Source of the DNA: Amoebidium appalachense
Taxonomy: Eukaryota; Ichthyosporea
DNA: 64,000 nucleotides
Assembly (NCBI GenBank): GCA_963693365.1
Contig: CAVNZM010000006.1
Location: forward strand, 1,364,001-1,428,000
Direction of reading: 5' to 3'
A program made the translations under genes and the position numbers. The notes below the pieces were generated by a model. The model was not told the origin of the DNA, did no database searches, and was given only the letters and a program-made list of their open reading frames with translations. Every line of letters begins with the position of its first letter. Positions within the stretch are counted from its first letter, which is position 1. Shown one piece after another: positions 1 to 28,192 of this stretch.

Positions 1-464
1 GCGTGCGCGTGTGGCGCGCGGGCGTGTGTGTGCATGTGCGTGTGCGTGTGTGTGTGGGTAGATGTGCGAGTATGCGCGGGCGTGTGTGTGTATATGTATG
101 TGACGTGTGTGCGTGCGTGTTTGTGTGTGGTTTGTGCGTGTGAGCATGCACGCACAAGAATATATGCCAGCACGCACAGCAGGCACACCTTCTCGTATGC
201 CGTGAACATGCGTGTATACACATATGCACACACAGGCAGGCACTCACCAACTTAACAGCAAAGACACACGTGCAAGGTCGTATAAACGACAGGACGTCCA
301 CACACACCAAACAACACGCCCACACCCACACCCAGGCACACATACACACGCACACACGCGCACACAAATACATCCACACACATCCTAAACACCACACACA
401 CACACTCACACACACACGCACACGCACGCACACACACACATACACGCACAAACGCACGTGCGCA

Positions 465-538
<74 letters not shown>

Positions 539-2025
539 CACACGCACACACGCACACACACACACACCACACACACGCACACACACACACACACACACAC
601 CCACACACACCCTCGCCGGTATACACACACACGCACACACCTACTCACAGGCTGTGTTGTGCACGCGTACGAGCTCGGTATACTCAAACATCCTCACATA
701 TGCACACATTTCTAAACACGGCATAAGCTTATATAAGTTTAAGTTTAAGGTCAGAACATTTGCACTTCTGCATAGCCTTCCCCCCCCCCCCCCACTCCGT
801 TCCCTTTCCTCCCTTCCCGCCCTCTTGTTATCCCCTTTCCACTGCACACATATGTTCTCGTGCTTTTCTTTTGACCTCCACTTCGGAGTACCTATCACAC
901 AAGCACAATCTGCTCTGAGTTGGATCTTGTTGCTTGGCCCGTCAGCACCTGTAAACAAAGCACCAGCCTTTAGTTTTTGTCGTTGTCAATATATTCAGTG
1001 CCACCAGTCTCTGACGGCAACACAAATTTCATAGGGGGAACATCAAGCACCCGATCCCAACCAGGGTTTGAAAATGTGTGTCAACACCATGAGAGGCATC
1101 ATTACGGACGTATGCCCTCCCCCCCCCCCCCCCCCCCCTCCCCCCCCCCCCCCCCCCCCCCCCCCCCCTTCACCCTGTTCCAACCCCTACACCAAGCCCC
1201 CCCCCCCCCCCCCCCCCCCCTCCCCCCCCTTCACCCTGTTCCAACCCCTACACCAAGCCCCCCCCCCCCCCCCCCCCCCCCTCCTCCTCGTCCCAACCCC
1301 TACACCAAGCAACTCTGTTTGAATGTTGACTGTTGTCTGATGTGGGAGGGAGGGGCTAAGATATTCACATGGTGTGTTAAAGCCTGAGTGATTAGATCAT
1401 TTGTTCAATCGGAAATGGCTAGACTTGTAATCGCTTTCAGGGTGTTGGTTCGTTTGGGGTGGAGAATTATGATAGAAAAGAGGGGAAAGAGAGGGGCAAG
1501 TTTACCAAATGAGGTGGTAGAGGTAGGGGAGCGGTTGGAGAATCATGGGGATTGATGAATGAAAGAAAGACGAGAAGGGGGGGGGAGAGAGGGGGGGGGG
1601 GGGGGGGGGGGGGGGGGGAGGGGGGAGAAGGGGGGAGGGGGGAGGGGGGCAAGGGGGTTGAATGCATGAATAGACAATCGTGCTGCTTGTTTATAATCTC
1701 CCACTTCATTCCCTTTTTGCCTATTTTTCCCCCGAATTTCACTGAATACATAATGGATATGCAGCAACGAATACATAATGCAAGCCACTGTGCCATCCTC
1801 CATACCACTTCCAGCTCACTAGGCCAAATATCCCGAAAATGTGGTCCCATGGCCTCAATTTTTTATATAGATATAATGTATTTAGAGGATACTTTTTTTT
1901 GGGACATTCAAGGGGCTGTTTGGGAATTTATTGATAAGATTTTGAGCTCATTCTGTGGGACGTATCACCCTAAATTTAGTTGATATTACCTAGGTGCCAA
2001 TATCTTCATTTCAGGGGCCTACAGC

Positions 2026-2057
<32 letters not shown>

Positions 2058-2089
2058 TTTCCCCCTCCCCCTCTCTGTCTCTGCCATAG
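1..2089. repeat. microsatellite and homopolymer region before the first gene
   Basis: Bases 1-160 are GT-rich. Bases 300-650 are an interrupted (CA)n tract with a pure core at about 472-535. Poly-C blocks fill about 1108-1280, where a short segment containing CCTACACCAAGC recurs three times between the C runs. Poly-G/GGGGA occupies about 1575-1650. Bases 1680-2030 are ordinary AT-rich sequence without a recognisable exon. The open frames here are translations of the repeats. It may hold a 5' untranslated exon of the gene starting at 2090, but I cannot place one. Confidence 0.8.
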
Positions 2090-10008
<7,919 letters not shown>

Positions 10009-10208
10009 TGATGGTGGGGTTTCTTATTTTCAATTATGCACAGGAATCCTTTTCTCACTTCAGCCTTAGGCCATCGTACATGCCAGCTCGTATGTCACCT
10101 TAGTTTTGGGTTCTCAAAAGACAGCAGTTGCATTGCCGTAAGTTTTTGTCAGGTGGGTCTTATAAATTACAGTTGTGTGTATATGGCAGGAATAGCTGGA
10201 CCGGGAGG

Positions 10209-10270
<62 letters not shown>

Positions 10271-11002
10271 GGGGGGGGGGGGAGGGGGGAGGGGGGAGGG
10301 GAGAGGGGGGGGGGGGGGCACAGATTATGCAAAGGATGTCTTGTAACGATCTGTTTTTTGTGTGCAGGCGTGTGCACCTTGTGCATCAATGTGAGCACTT
10401 GTGTGCAAGACGTAAAAACCATCACCAAGTTGTATTTCCTTATGGCTGACCAAACAGTTTTTTGCCCGGAGCGGAACTATGCAAAAGAATGGAAGAATAT
10501 GGCTGGCTCATCTGCCGATCTTACTGATTATTGCAATCTTAAGCTTTTAATTAATTCACAGTGCACCAGGCACACATCTCTTCTATTTTGCACATTCGCA
10601 ATATAAATGACACGTTTAGGAACTTACTTTAAATAAAGAGCACAGTATACGAGATATTACATTAGACCTTCGACAATAACATGACCTCTCAATACCAAGA
10701 ACATGCCAGCCTATACACGGTAGACAAGATAACAGATATCATTCATACTTTCATTATTTTCGGGTATGACCTTCACCGCCATTCAGAACACATGGTCTCC
10801 TAATCATCATCCGTGATATATAGTATATCGCTACATGATACATTCGTAAAGCCACTCCACTTGAGACCTGACTCATACATATCTATGACCCACATACAGT
10901 GGCGATGAGCTGTGTCGATAATTAAAAGTATATTCAAATTTCATGTTGTCTGCCCCTGCGTCCCAAACCCATTCAACCCCTCCACATCCACCCGCACCCT
11001 CT
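10009..11002. other. intergenic region between two converging genes
   Basis: It separates the + strand coiled-coil gene (stop at 10006-10008) from the - strand SAM-like gene (stop at 11003-11005). It holds a poly-G block at about 10219-10318 and then AT-rich unique sequence. AATAAA at 10632-10637 is a candidate polyadenylation signal for the + gene. No coding exon was recognised. Confidence 0.6.
10632..10637 (+). promoter_or_regulatory. candidate polyadenylation signal AATAAA
   Basis: The hexamer lies about 620 bases after the stop codon of the + strand coiled-coil gene, in AT-rich sequence. There is no transcript evidence. Confidence 0.35.
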
Positions 11003-12562
11003 TCACATCCGTCCCCCTCTCACCCCCCTCCTTTTCCGCCTGTTTCCATCCTTCTTTCCATCCAAAATCTCATCAATCATTTTCCTTGCATCTGCCAACG
11101 TGTAATCCCCCGGCCTATCCAAAATATCCTTTAGATGCGGGTGGGTGGGTCCCAACTCTCTCAGTTGTCTCAACATATTTGATGCCTTTGAGTATGTGGG
11201 TTGTGAGGTACCGACTTTTTGGTAGAACTCAGTGCCCAGGGGGAACTGAGGGTAGAGCCTTTTGGCCCGGGCTACTTCGTCCATTACGTGCACGTAGTCG
11301 GCTACGGTAGCACCACGCGGCATGCGCTGGAACCCTGCATGTGTGTACGTGTGTGTGTGGGGGGGGGGGGGGGGGGGGAGGGAGGGGGGTTGTGTGTGTG
11401 TGTGTGTATGTGTGTATGTGTGTGCGTGTGTGCGTGTGCGTGTGTGTGTGTGTTGTGTACGTGTACGTGTGTATGTGTGTATGTGTTGTGTGTGTGTGTG
11501 TGTGGTGACGGTGGTCATGGTGGGGACTCGCGCCCGAAAAGGGACGGGCGGGGCAGGGCGGGGGGGGGGATGTTGATTCTGGAGTTCTCAAACATTTTCC
11601 CATTACATCCTTATAGTAATACTTGTCGTTCTATGTGGTGGTGGTGGTAATGATCCCCTGACAGTTTTTATTTGGTTATTTATTTATTTTTTTGGACATG
11701 GGGGGGGGGGGGGGGGGGGGGGGGGGGGAATGTTTGTGTGTGTGCATGTTGCGCGTGTGTGTTGTTGTTGTTGTTGAGCGAGCGTGTGCGTGTGCGTGCC
11801 TGTGTGCGTGTGCAAAGACTTGTACAGAACCTCTCCTGTCCAATTAAACCACAAGGCAAACACTATTCTCACAAAACAGCTCTTACACTGGTGGTGGTGC
11901 AAAAGCAAAAACAAAGCCAGAAAACGAGCAAACACATGACACGCGGGAGGAGAGGAATGGGTGGTTAAGGGGGGGGGGGGGGGGGGGGGGGGGGGGGAGA
12001 AAGAAGAGGAGGGAGGAGGGGTGGTTGCGTGGTTGTGTATGTGTGCGTGGGTGGGTGGGTGTGTGTGTGTGTTTTGGGGGGGGGGGAAGGGGGGGGGGGG
12101 GAAGGGAGGAGCAGAACCTTCGAACAGTTCAATGGAGCTGCCTTCGAGGACATCCTTTCGTAGCTGCAGCCCAGGCCGCACTATGATGGGTGGGGTGCGT
12201 GGTTGCGTCTGAAGGGGGGAGGGCGGGGGGGGGGGGGGGAGGGGGGGGGGGGGGGGGAGGGGGTTTGCCTCAGTGAGTATGCACGTTTGTGAAAGGCTGC
12301 GTGCGTGCTCGGATTGTGTGCCGCATATCCGTGTGTACATGTGCGTGTTTGTGCATGTATTTGTGTGTTCCTAACCTCTCGTGTACTACAGAGTCTGCAC
12401 CACTATACATCTGTCTGGTGCCTGTGTGTGTATATGTGCATGCATGCATGTGTGGAGGGGCGGTGGGGTTGGAAATATGAAGGGACACCACCATCTCAAC
12501 CTCTGTCTCACAGATGGTTGATGCAGCACGAAGTGATGGAACATAGAACCCAGCACATCACT

Positions 12563-12606
<44 letters not shown>

Positions 12607-12613
12607 TCCCCCT

Positions 12614-12644
<31 letters not shown>

Positions 12645-13160
12645 CGATGAAAGGTTAAATCGTCACCGAAAACATGCAAGCTAAGACACTTGAAACCCAA
12701 AAACCAATTCCAACTTTGAAACCCTATCACTAACAATAGTGCAGGAGGCACTTAGACACAGCCCACCGTCACGTGGGTTCCTATAGGGTCCCTTGCTTCA
12801 ACAGCAACATAAAAGAGTCACCCCGCCTTAGCCAGAACCTCCCACGGGGGGAGGGGGGAGGTTAGGATTTGTTACATAGTACGACGTAAATTCGCGACGG
12901 AAAAAATAATGCAGGGGGTGGGGGGGTGGGGGGGGAGTTATTGCACATACATCGGGCAATTGGGGCACGCTCCTCTGCAAGATGCGCTTTGGGAGGGTGG
13001 GCACGTTGATTAGGGCCCAGTCGCTCTCGTCTAGGTGGTGCAGCACGTGCATGTTCCTGATGCCCTGCTGCCGTAGTATATCCACCCACACGTCTATCTC
13101 GGCCTCCTCCCAGGCTGTCTCCCATATGCGCGCCATAAGGAAGTCCTTGATTGGCACTAC
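11003..13160 (-). CDS. 3' exons of a gene with a SAM-like domain
   Basis: Three exons in consistent phase, in transcript order: 13160-12951, 12208-12118 and 11334-11003 (stop TGA 11005-11003). They encode about 210 residues. The first exon contains VWVDILRQQGIRNMHVLHHL followed by DESDWALINV and LPKRILQR. This resembles the five-helix pattern of a SAM domain, so protein-protein or RNA binding is possible. The last exon (GFQRMPRGATVADYVHVMDE, then FPLGTEFYQKVG, LRQLRELGPTHPHLKDIL) is helical and ends in a basic tail (KKDGNRRKRRGVRGG), possibly a nuclear signal. Upstream exons must exist because 13160 follows an acceptor (CCACAG). I could not identify them with confidence between 13.2 and 16.6 kb. 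SAM assignment is by pattern only. Confidence 0.62.
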
Positions 13161-13774
13161 CTGTGGGTGTGGATTTATTAGTTGCGTTGTGGTAGGTGAT
13201 AGGAATGCAGGAATTTGTGTGATTTGTGTGAATTGTGTTGTCATAGGTGAGAAGAATGTAAGAGTTTGTAGTAGTTGTGTTGTGACAGGTGATGGAAATG
13301 CAAGATTTTACGTGTGTGTGTGTGTATGTGGTGGCGAAGGTGGTGCGGCAGCGGGGTTGTTGTCGTATTCTTGCCTCTTTTAACATCTATGATCCTAGTG
13401 TTTCTTTTCGTGTGCTTTCCGTTTGAGCTTATTTAAGGACAGGCAATGATTGAGCTGGAGGAGAAGTGGGGGAAGCACGGGTGTCATTATGTGTGGTGGC
13501 CCCGCGGGGGCCGGGGGGGGGGGGGGGGGGGGAAGGGGGGAGGGGGGGTGTTAGCTTTCCCATCTCAACCCTCCCTGATGCCAGAAGCCACTCTGTAAAA
13601 TTCAGCCTAACCTTTCGGCAGGCGGAGGGGAAAGGGGAGAGGCGGGAGGGGGGGGGGGGAAGAGGGGGGGGGGGGGGGGGGTAAGGAATTGACGGAGAAG
13701 CTTGGATTAAAATAGCGGCTTTGAGTACGGCTTGCGAATAAAAAGCAAAGGTCAAAGAGCAAAGGGGAGAAGCA

Positions 13775-13806
<32 letters not shown>

Positions 13807-14217
13807 GGGGGGAGGGGGGAGGTGGGCTGTTTGTTTACCCATGGCCGGCCCTGGGGGTCCGTCACCAGCTCAGACGTATGCATCTGCAAGGGTGGTAGGG
13901 TTGAGTGAGCAGACCTTTGCTTGTGATACGGTGGTTTGCCTGCATGTATCAGTCTCGTTTTGTATCCGTTGCTTTATTGGTATCGCTTCCACTCTTCCGA
14001 GGTGTTACTTACTCGGGGTTTTCAAGCATCTCAGTGTCCCATTGACGAATCCAAGTGCACGTGTTTCAGAAAAACGAGAACTGCCTTATGGAGTTATGGC
14101 ATAGAGGGGAGGATGACACCATGTGCACGCCCGCGCGTGCGCACCCACACACACCCACCCACCCACACACAAACATACACACGGATAGGAAGAGGAAAAG
14201 GGGAAAGGCAGGAGAGA

Positions 14218-14810
<593 letters not shown>

Positions 14811-14880
14811 GTGTGTGTGTGTGCGTGTGTGTGTGTGCGTGTGTGTTCTTGAGTCGTGTGTATGTATGTTTGAGAAAAGA

Positions 14881-15101
14881 GGTCCAACCATCCTCACCGA
14901 ATGAACTCCTTCGACACAACTTGTACTTTCAGAATTCACAGCACAGAGCCGGTGCATGTAACTACGGGAAGAGTGGCCTACTCGAAAAGAGGTCCAGCCA
15001 TCCTCACCGAATGAACGTCCTTCGACACAACTTGTACTTTCAGAATTCACAGCACAGAGCCGATGCAAGTAACTACGGGAAGAGTGGCCTACTCGAACGA
15101 A
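14881..15101 (+). repeat. tandem duplication, 110/111-bp unit x2
   Basis: Unit 1 starts at 14881 and unit 2 at 14991, each beginning GGTCCARCCATCCTCACCGA and ending GAGTGGCCTACTCGAA. They differ by one inserted base and about three substitutions. The unit has no long open frame of its own. It lies in the non-coding stretch upstream of the SAM-like exons. Confidence 0.9.
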
Positions 15102-15710
15102 CAAGCATGTCACCCTTTAACAAGTGTGCATAGTTTCTTCTCACCTGGGCCATGTTAGTTGTAGGCCCGCCATGGAGTCTACGCCCAACCTAGCGCAACA
15201 AGATTGCTCGTCTGCTTGGGTGTATTTGTGTTTGTCGTCAGAGCGCAAGTGCACCCGCTTTATATACCCCTCCTGGGTGCGTGATCAGCCACTCCGAAGG
15301 CAGAGAAATTTATCTCAAATTACCGGAAGATATCCTGAAGTTAGACTAGCCCCTGAATGGACAAATCATCCGAATACCGTAATTCCATGGCCCGGCTATG
15401 TATGTATACCGTGTATCATTTGGTGAAGCTTTAAAGCCTCTATGTAGGTGCAGGCCTTCCGTTTCTTAAAACATGGAGCTGAAGGGGACTTCAAAAAAAA
15501 TGTGTTTGTGAAGACTAATTGACCTTGGGAATTTGGGTTAAGCTCAGTGCCGCAAACATAAATCTGGCCTAAATGCACATTCTCGTTTATGAGCCTACAT
15601 TAAGAAGCACCTCGTTTGACCATGCGGCCCCAAGGGATTGTGGTGGAAGTGGTCGGGTGGTGGTGGTGGTGGTGTGGAGGTGGTGAGGGCGTGGTCGACT
15701 TTTTTTTTCT

Positions 15711-15742
<32 letters not shown>

Positions 15743-16017
15743 TTTTTTGGTGCGTGTGTGTGGGGGAAGGGGGGGGGAGGGGGGGGGGGAGGGGGGGGGG
15801 GGGGGGGGGGGGGGATTTATTGGTTAGGTGTAGCTTGTGTTTGTGTGTGTGTGCGCGTGTGTGTGTGCGTGTGTGTGTTGCGTGTGTGTGTGCGGGCATC
15901 CGGGCTTGCATGCGTGTGGGTAGGTGGGTGCGCACGGGCGTGCGTGCGTGCATGCGTGAGTGGATGTGCATTACTACCACTACTCGCATGCGCAACACCT
16001 GTGTGTGTATGTGTATG

Positions 16018-16058
<41 letters not shown>

Positions 16059-16650
16059 GTTCACGACACCAGCTGACATACCGCCATTGTTCACTATGCA
16101 ACCACCCGAGCATGCTTCTTATATATTGCTGCTGTGTGAGGCAAAGTTTTTGGCTTCAAACCAAGCACCCGTAAACTTCAGCGGCCACAAAACGATCTTC
16201 CTGTAATTAGCCAACTTCGTTAAAATGAGAGAGAAACGAACACACGTCATTCATGCAAAGCCTGATCATTACTAAGTGTCCCTATCTAAGCGGACAAACA
16301 AATCAAACCAAGAAAGGCTAAAAGAAACTAATAATGTCCGATTAGATTTTACAGTAAAGCCTAATTATAAGGTGTCTGTACATGTGCAGCCGGACACATT
16401 GGTTCAGGTCAACGATCCCATGGCTTTGTTTAAGAAAACCTATTAGTATTCTGCTGACAAAAATAAAAAAAGTCTCGCAAGGCAGAACATGCTCCCAACA
16501 AGCCACATCATCAAGGCAAGTCAGTCACCTTGTAACGAAGATTGATCTTTGCCCTTGTTTGCCTAAGTCAACAATTCAGTGCTACAAAACAACTTAAAAA
16601 GAAACCTCACAGTGCATAACATAATTTTTAGTCACACACTGCCTTATGAA

Positions 16651-22563
<5,913 letters not shown>

Positions 22564-23073
22564 GGCTGATGGCTCCTTAGAGCATACAGACACCTAGTGG
22601 TGCAACGTGGAATTTCAGTCAATGTTCCCGGTGGCTTGTTGGGCACTAACTAAAGAACGGAGAACACTGAAGGTGGGCAGGTGAAAAGCAAAGCTAATAG
22701 ATGAAGGCGCCAGCGTAAGGTTTTACATGCCATGTCTCCTTTCCATCCCTTGTCACACAGATCTAGAAGCCAATGCGCGCATACTCCAATACCCACCTCC
22801 TTGAACCTTTTCCCACCCACACGTGGATCCTTGCATACAAGCCCACGTACACGTGTCTCAAACAGGTGCCATGCGTTAACACCTGCAGTACCAACCCCCC
22901 CACACAACAGCCACCGCACACATACAGAAAAACTCTTTTCCCCGATTCCGGCCACCCCCAAACAATGCCCATCGGAAGCGGAAGGTGAAATAAACTGGCG
23001 AGACAAAACCAAAGCCAAAGCAGCCAAAGATCCCTCCACCAACACACTGCCATACACTTAGCAGCACACTCAC
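22564..23073. other. short spacer between RBR and RUN-domain genes
   Basis: Both neighbours are on the - strand. The ATG of the RBR gene is at 22563 and the last exon I can support for the RUN gene ends at 23074, so this 510-bp stretch must hold the RBR promoter and the 3' end of the upstream gene. A possible terminal exon at about 22758-22650 (reads GWKGDMACKTLRWR, then a TAG) follows a weak acceptor. I do not call it. Confidence 0.4.
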
Positions 23074-25761
23074 GTCGTCGCAGTGGAGGTCTCTCTCCTC
23101 GAAATGGACCATTTTTTCGCTGTACTCCCTCGTCAAGACCCCTGCATCCGCCTTCCCTTTGCCCTAGCAACCGACCAACGTCAGCCAGTCAAGAACAAAA
23201 TAGAGAGCAGTACCTGTAAAAGCATCGCCTTTACCTTCCCCACATACCCTCCTCCTCCTCCCTCCCCCTTCCGCCTCCCCCCCTTCCCCCCCCTCCCCCT
23301 CTTTACCCGTTGAAGAAGCAAAAGATAAGTAGGCTTTTGCAGAAGCTGACACGCCTTGACCTTTCCACCAGAGATGTGACCATGTAGCAGGTTTGCACAC
23401 ACTTCAAAGGGAAAATAAAAAAGGACACCGACAAAGGATGTGGAAAAAATGGATAAAGCAAAGTTGGGAATTTGCGCTCTCCAAACAGCTCAACGCAAAT
23501 AAAAGATTCGAACTCGTGTTGTACGCAGCCATGAAGTGTATCCCGCATTATGTACACACACGCATACGTACATGTACACGCGCACGCACACATGCACGCA
23601 CGCGCACGCGCACACGCACACGCACGCGCACGCGCACACGCACACGCACACGCACACGCACGTGCACATGCACATGCACACGCACTAGCGTACACGCGCA
23701 CAGACATATGCATCCAGCAGCGTACCTGTATGAGCACTCTTCCTGTTTCTCCCTCCGCCTCCCCATCTAGTATAAGACCCGTCCTTGAGCTTAAGGTGCT
23801 GCTGCTTGTTTCTGTTGGCTGAAACCTGTCACTATATGGCGCCACAGCAAGGGCAACAGGTATAATGTTGGCGTGGTGATGTAGGTGTACAGCCATGGTG
23901 AAAAACTTGTGAATCTTTATGTGGGTGCAAACTTTGTTCCCGAAATGCCAAATAGAAACTAATACTGCTATCAGTATAAAGGCGGTAAGTAGAAGCAAAC
24001 TCAAGAAAGGAAAAAAACAAAGCAACACCAGATATTGTTTCTTGACCATCGACGATTTTGACAACTTCAATAACGGCCAGCACTCAGCTGTGAAACGCAC
24101 AGAAACTTCGAAAAGCTCCGTTGCCACCAAGGCCTCCTAAATAGCACACGGTGTGCTATTTAGGAGGCCTTGGTTGCCACAGCTGCCGTAGTGTGTCTGT
24201 GAGCCACAGTGGCTCACCATTCGGCACCAAAATTTCCAATCGCTTCGATCGTGGCGGCGACTACGATTGCAAAGCGATTACCGGATTACAGTTTAACTCG
24301 TCTCGCTTGTCATAGCACCTAGTGCCATCCCACGTGCACACGAAAACACACTCTAAAAACGCTGCAATAAGTGCCCAATTATTTCAAACCCGCATTTTGA
24401 TATACGTTGCACACTTAGACTTATAGTGCAGCCAGCCGAATAAATTGTGTGCACGCATGTGCATACAAACACACTTATGTACACACAGCTGCAGTTGCAG
24501 TAACAGGCTTGTATACGCACACACTCTCTCTCCTCTGAAGGTGCATGCATGCATGCACGTATGTACAAGTACGCACAGACACACGTACTTAGAAGACGAT
24601 TGTCAAGGGCGGTGGAGCTTTTATTGTTATAAAAGAGCCAGAATCACAAAAAATCAAATTCATCAGACCGTTCTGTTACTATAATACATGTGAACTGATT
24701 TAAATAAGATATACATACGTACATGGCATTCATTCAAGCCTGATACTACACTGTCACCCTACTAGATTGCCCTTCATATTTCATATACTTGGCCCGGAAC
24801 GTGCATACTCCATTCATGGCATCCACAGAAAGGTCTTACATTCCATACACATAAGTCAACTCCATCCCTCCCTCCCCCCCCCCTCACTCTCCCCCCCCCC
24901 CCCCCCCCCCCCTCTTCCCTCCCGCTCCGCCTCTCCCTTCCCTCTCCGCATACCCCACCCCCACTGAGGAAGCCTCCCACACATCTTGCCTTTCAATTTT
25001 ATGTACATTGTTCACAAATTTCAATTCCGTTCAACATCATTCGAGCCAAGCTCTTAAGCAAGTACTCCATACACCTGAAATTCTCACCACAGCGGGTTGT
25101 ACTACCGTCCAGCCAATGACGGAACAGGCAGCCTGCTCAATCAACCGGGCTGTGAACGGGGGGCGGGTCCATAAACTGCACCATTCATAGTGTCAGCATC
25201 CATTGATGTGTGAAGGCACAGGCAACGTCTTGTGAATAATTATTATCAAAACTATTTGCCACACCACACACCACACACATGACACACAAACCTCGAGCAT
25301 CGCAACATCTTTTCAACTCGATCTGCACCACAATATTGACTTGTGTAAACATGTGCACACACGTACTTGCACATCAATCGCATGCATCACTATGTACAAC
25401 GAACTCGCATTTTGTAAGCACGTGCAAGTTTGGCACATCCTACCTCTGAGTCCTGCCAGTCTAACTGTGTTCTTGCCTCGTACTTGCTCTTTGCCCAAGC
25501 ATCCTCCAGTTTCTTTTGCAGCTCCAAAATGATCCCCTGCATCGTTCTCATCTGCAAGTATACATCGTCAAGGGGTGCCCAGTCGAGCAAGAGCAAGAGC
25601 AAACAAAAAACAAAAAAGAGAAAGAAAAAAAAAGAAAAGAGTATTGCTTTTGATTCGTACGTGCATGTCTACACATGTTCGGGTCACTAGCCGATGGTGG
25701 AGGTGATGGGTGGGTGGATGGGTGGGGGTGGCGGCGGTGGTGGTGGTGGGTGGGTGGGTGG

Positions 25762-25807
<46 letters not shown>

Positions 25808-26253
25808 AGGCTGGGCAATGATGTTGTGGCTCTGCCTCTCCATACCGTCTTGGCTTTCTAAATGCTTTTTTTCTCAAGCTTTGCAGTTTATACACGTGCC
25901 CGTGTGCTCCTGCAAATGTGTGGGCTATAGCTGGGCCGGAAATGGGCCGTGTGTGTGTGTGTGTGTGTGTGTGTTTGGGGGGAGGGGGGGGGGGGGGGGG
26001 GGGGGGGGGTAGGATTATAGTACCTCAGCCTGACTTTTTTGGCTCACCCTCGACGTGTCCTACGAAAAGCAACCAAACAGGTTAGTGAATTACATCAACC
26101 ACCCTCCTCACCCCATAACGTCCATCTGCTTCTTAGTCTGTCGTTGGTGAAACGACAGAAACCGTGTGAAATAGCCATGCTAAGCGCGTGTGCGTGTGTG
26201 TATGCATGTGTGTGTGTGTGGGTTGGCGGGTGGGCAACCGGCCGAGGCGGTGG

Positions 26254-26305
<52 letters not shown>

Positions 26306-27139
26306 TGATCATCACATTAATTCATTCATACAGTCCCCCCCCCCCCCTCCCCCCCCCCCTTTCCCCCTCCCCCGTCCGTCCCTCCCCCCTTCCCCCACCC
26401 ACTCCCCGAGGGGGGAGGGGGGCGGGGGGGAAATTTGAATGCGGAACACGGTACGAAGTACGCATACACGAAGGACACATGCAAAGGCAAACATTCAAGT
26501 ATGCAACATAGCCATGCGCACAGTATACGTCATAAGCAGAGCCCATCCTCAGGGAGAGCCCAAGTCATCAATTGCGTCTGAGTTTCGACCCCTTAGCCCG
26601 CGTATATACGACTCTCCAACTCAGATAGCAGCATCAACTGAACTTGGGAGGGTCAACCCGTCTTGATCAAAGACGAGCAGGGTTGCTTATGCAAGCAAGG
26701 TGAGCAAAACGGTGAATATGTGTGTGCAAACTAATGCAGTGCAGCGAAAAATGCTTATGTGCTTACAGATGCACGACACAGAGCAACCATGCCCGGTTGC
26801 ATGGAAGTAAAGCGGTGGGGGGGGGGGGGGGTGGGGGAGGATGATGAAGGAATGAAGGTAAGAAAAAAGGAAGGAAGCATAACAGGAATATAATACTACG
26901 ATCCAGACACAAAAATACAACCCACACATGGGTGCACGCGCACACACGAACACACAAACACACACACACACACAGACCTGGCGTGCCAAATCCCTCTCTA
27001 TCTCGATGTGGCTCCTCAGCTGCTTTTCCAGTGCCAGCGCCTTGTCTCGGTTCCTCAGCTGGTCCTCCAGATATCCCTTCTGCTCCTGCACTGCACACAG
27101 AACACACATTTAGGATTCTGCTTTCTACGAACCCCCCCC

Positions 27140-27170
<31 letters not shown>

Positions 27171-27475
27171 ACCCACGCCCACACACCTAAAAACACATAT
27201 ACACACAAACACACACACACACCCGCCAACATAACATGCACAATGGTCTTCCTCCCTGGCAAAGCTTCCGGTGAAGCTCTCATTTGTCTTCAACTCCAAC
27301 TCTGCCCCCCTATCCTCCCTCTCCCCCCGCGCCGTTATAAATAATTCCAAAAAGGACAAATAGGAAGCTCTCACCCTCACCCCCACCACCAACAACCAAC
27401 GACATACATGCACACACACGAACACAACTTTTCCCCAGACACCTTGTAGCCTGGTTTTAGTGGGGAAGGGCCGCC

Positions 27476-27506
<31 letters not shown>

Positions 27507-27715
27507 TTGGCACTCACAGAGGCGCAGCTGCTCCTTCATGTCCTGCATGGAGTCCAGCATGGACAGAGACGCCTTCTTCTTGAGGTCTGCAGCGTGCCGT
27601 TAAGAGATTATGCCATGCCCCACTGGTGCCGTTGTCCACATCACCAGCTATCAACAACAACCCTTCCCCTTCCCCCTCCCCCTTCCTAAACCCCCCCCCC
27701 TCCCCCCAAGCCAAA

Positions 27716-27766
<51 letters not shown>

Positions 27767-28161
27767 TCCCCGCGTGCCTCACGAAAAAGAAAAAGCAGAC
27801 CAACCATGCAGATAAATAATTGAAATTAAAAGCCGGGCATGCCCACACCGAGCACTACAACACAAACAAAAGCTGCACAGAGAGGCAAACACATTATATC
27901 ACAAGCACATACATACACACACACACATCACACGCGCACGTACACACACGGGCATACACACACAGGTGCACACCCCCCCCCCCTCCCCCGACCAACCATG
28001 CAGATAAATAATTGAAATTAAAAGCCGGGCATGCCCACACCGAGCACTACAACACAAACAAAAGCTGCACAGAGAGGCAAACACATTATATCACAAGCAC
28101 ATACATACACACACACACATCACACGCGCACGTACACACACGGGCATACACACACAGGTGC

Positions 28162-28192
<31 letters not shown>

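Noticed and set aside
252-1034. Long open frames on both strands (HTHTHT / VCVCVC).
   Set aside because: They are translations of a (CA)n/(GT)n tract plus poly-C. No codon structure or domain.
23304-23402. - strand segment reading [18 protein letters not shown] between AAG and GTAAAG.
   Set aside because: Phase and acceptor do not fit the RUN gene and no domain is recognisable. Not strong enough for an exon.
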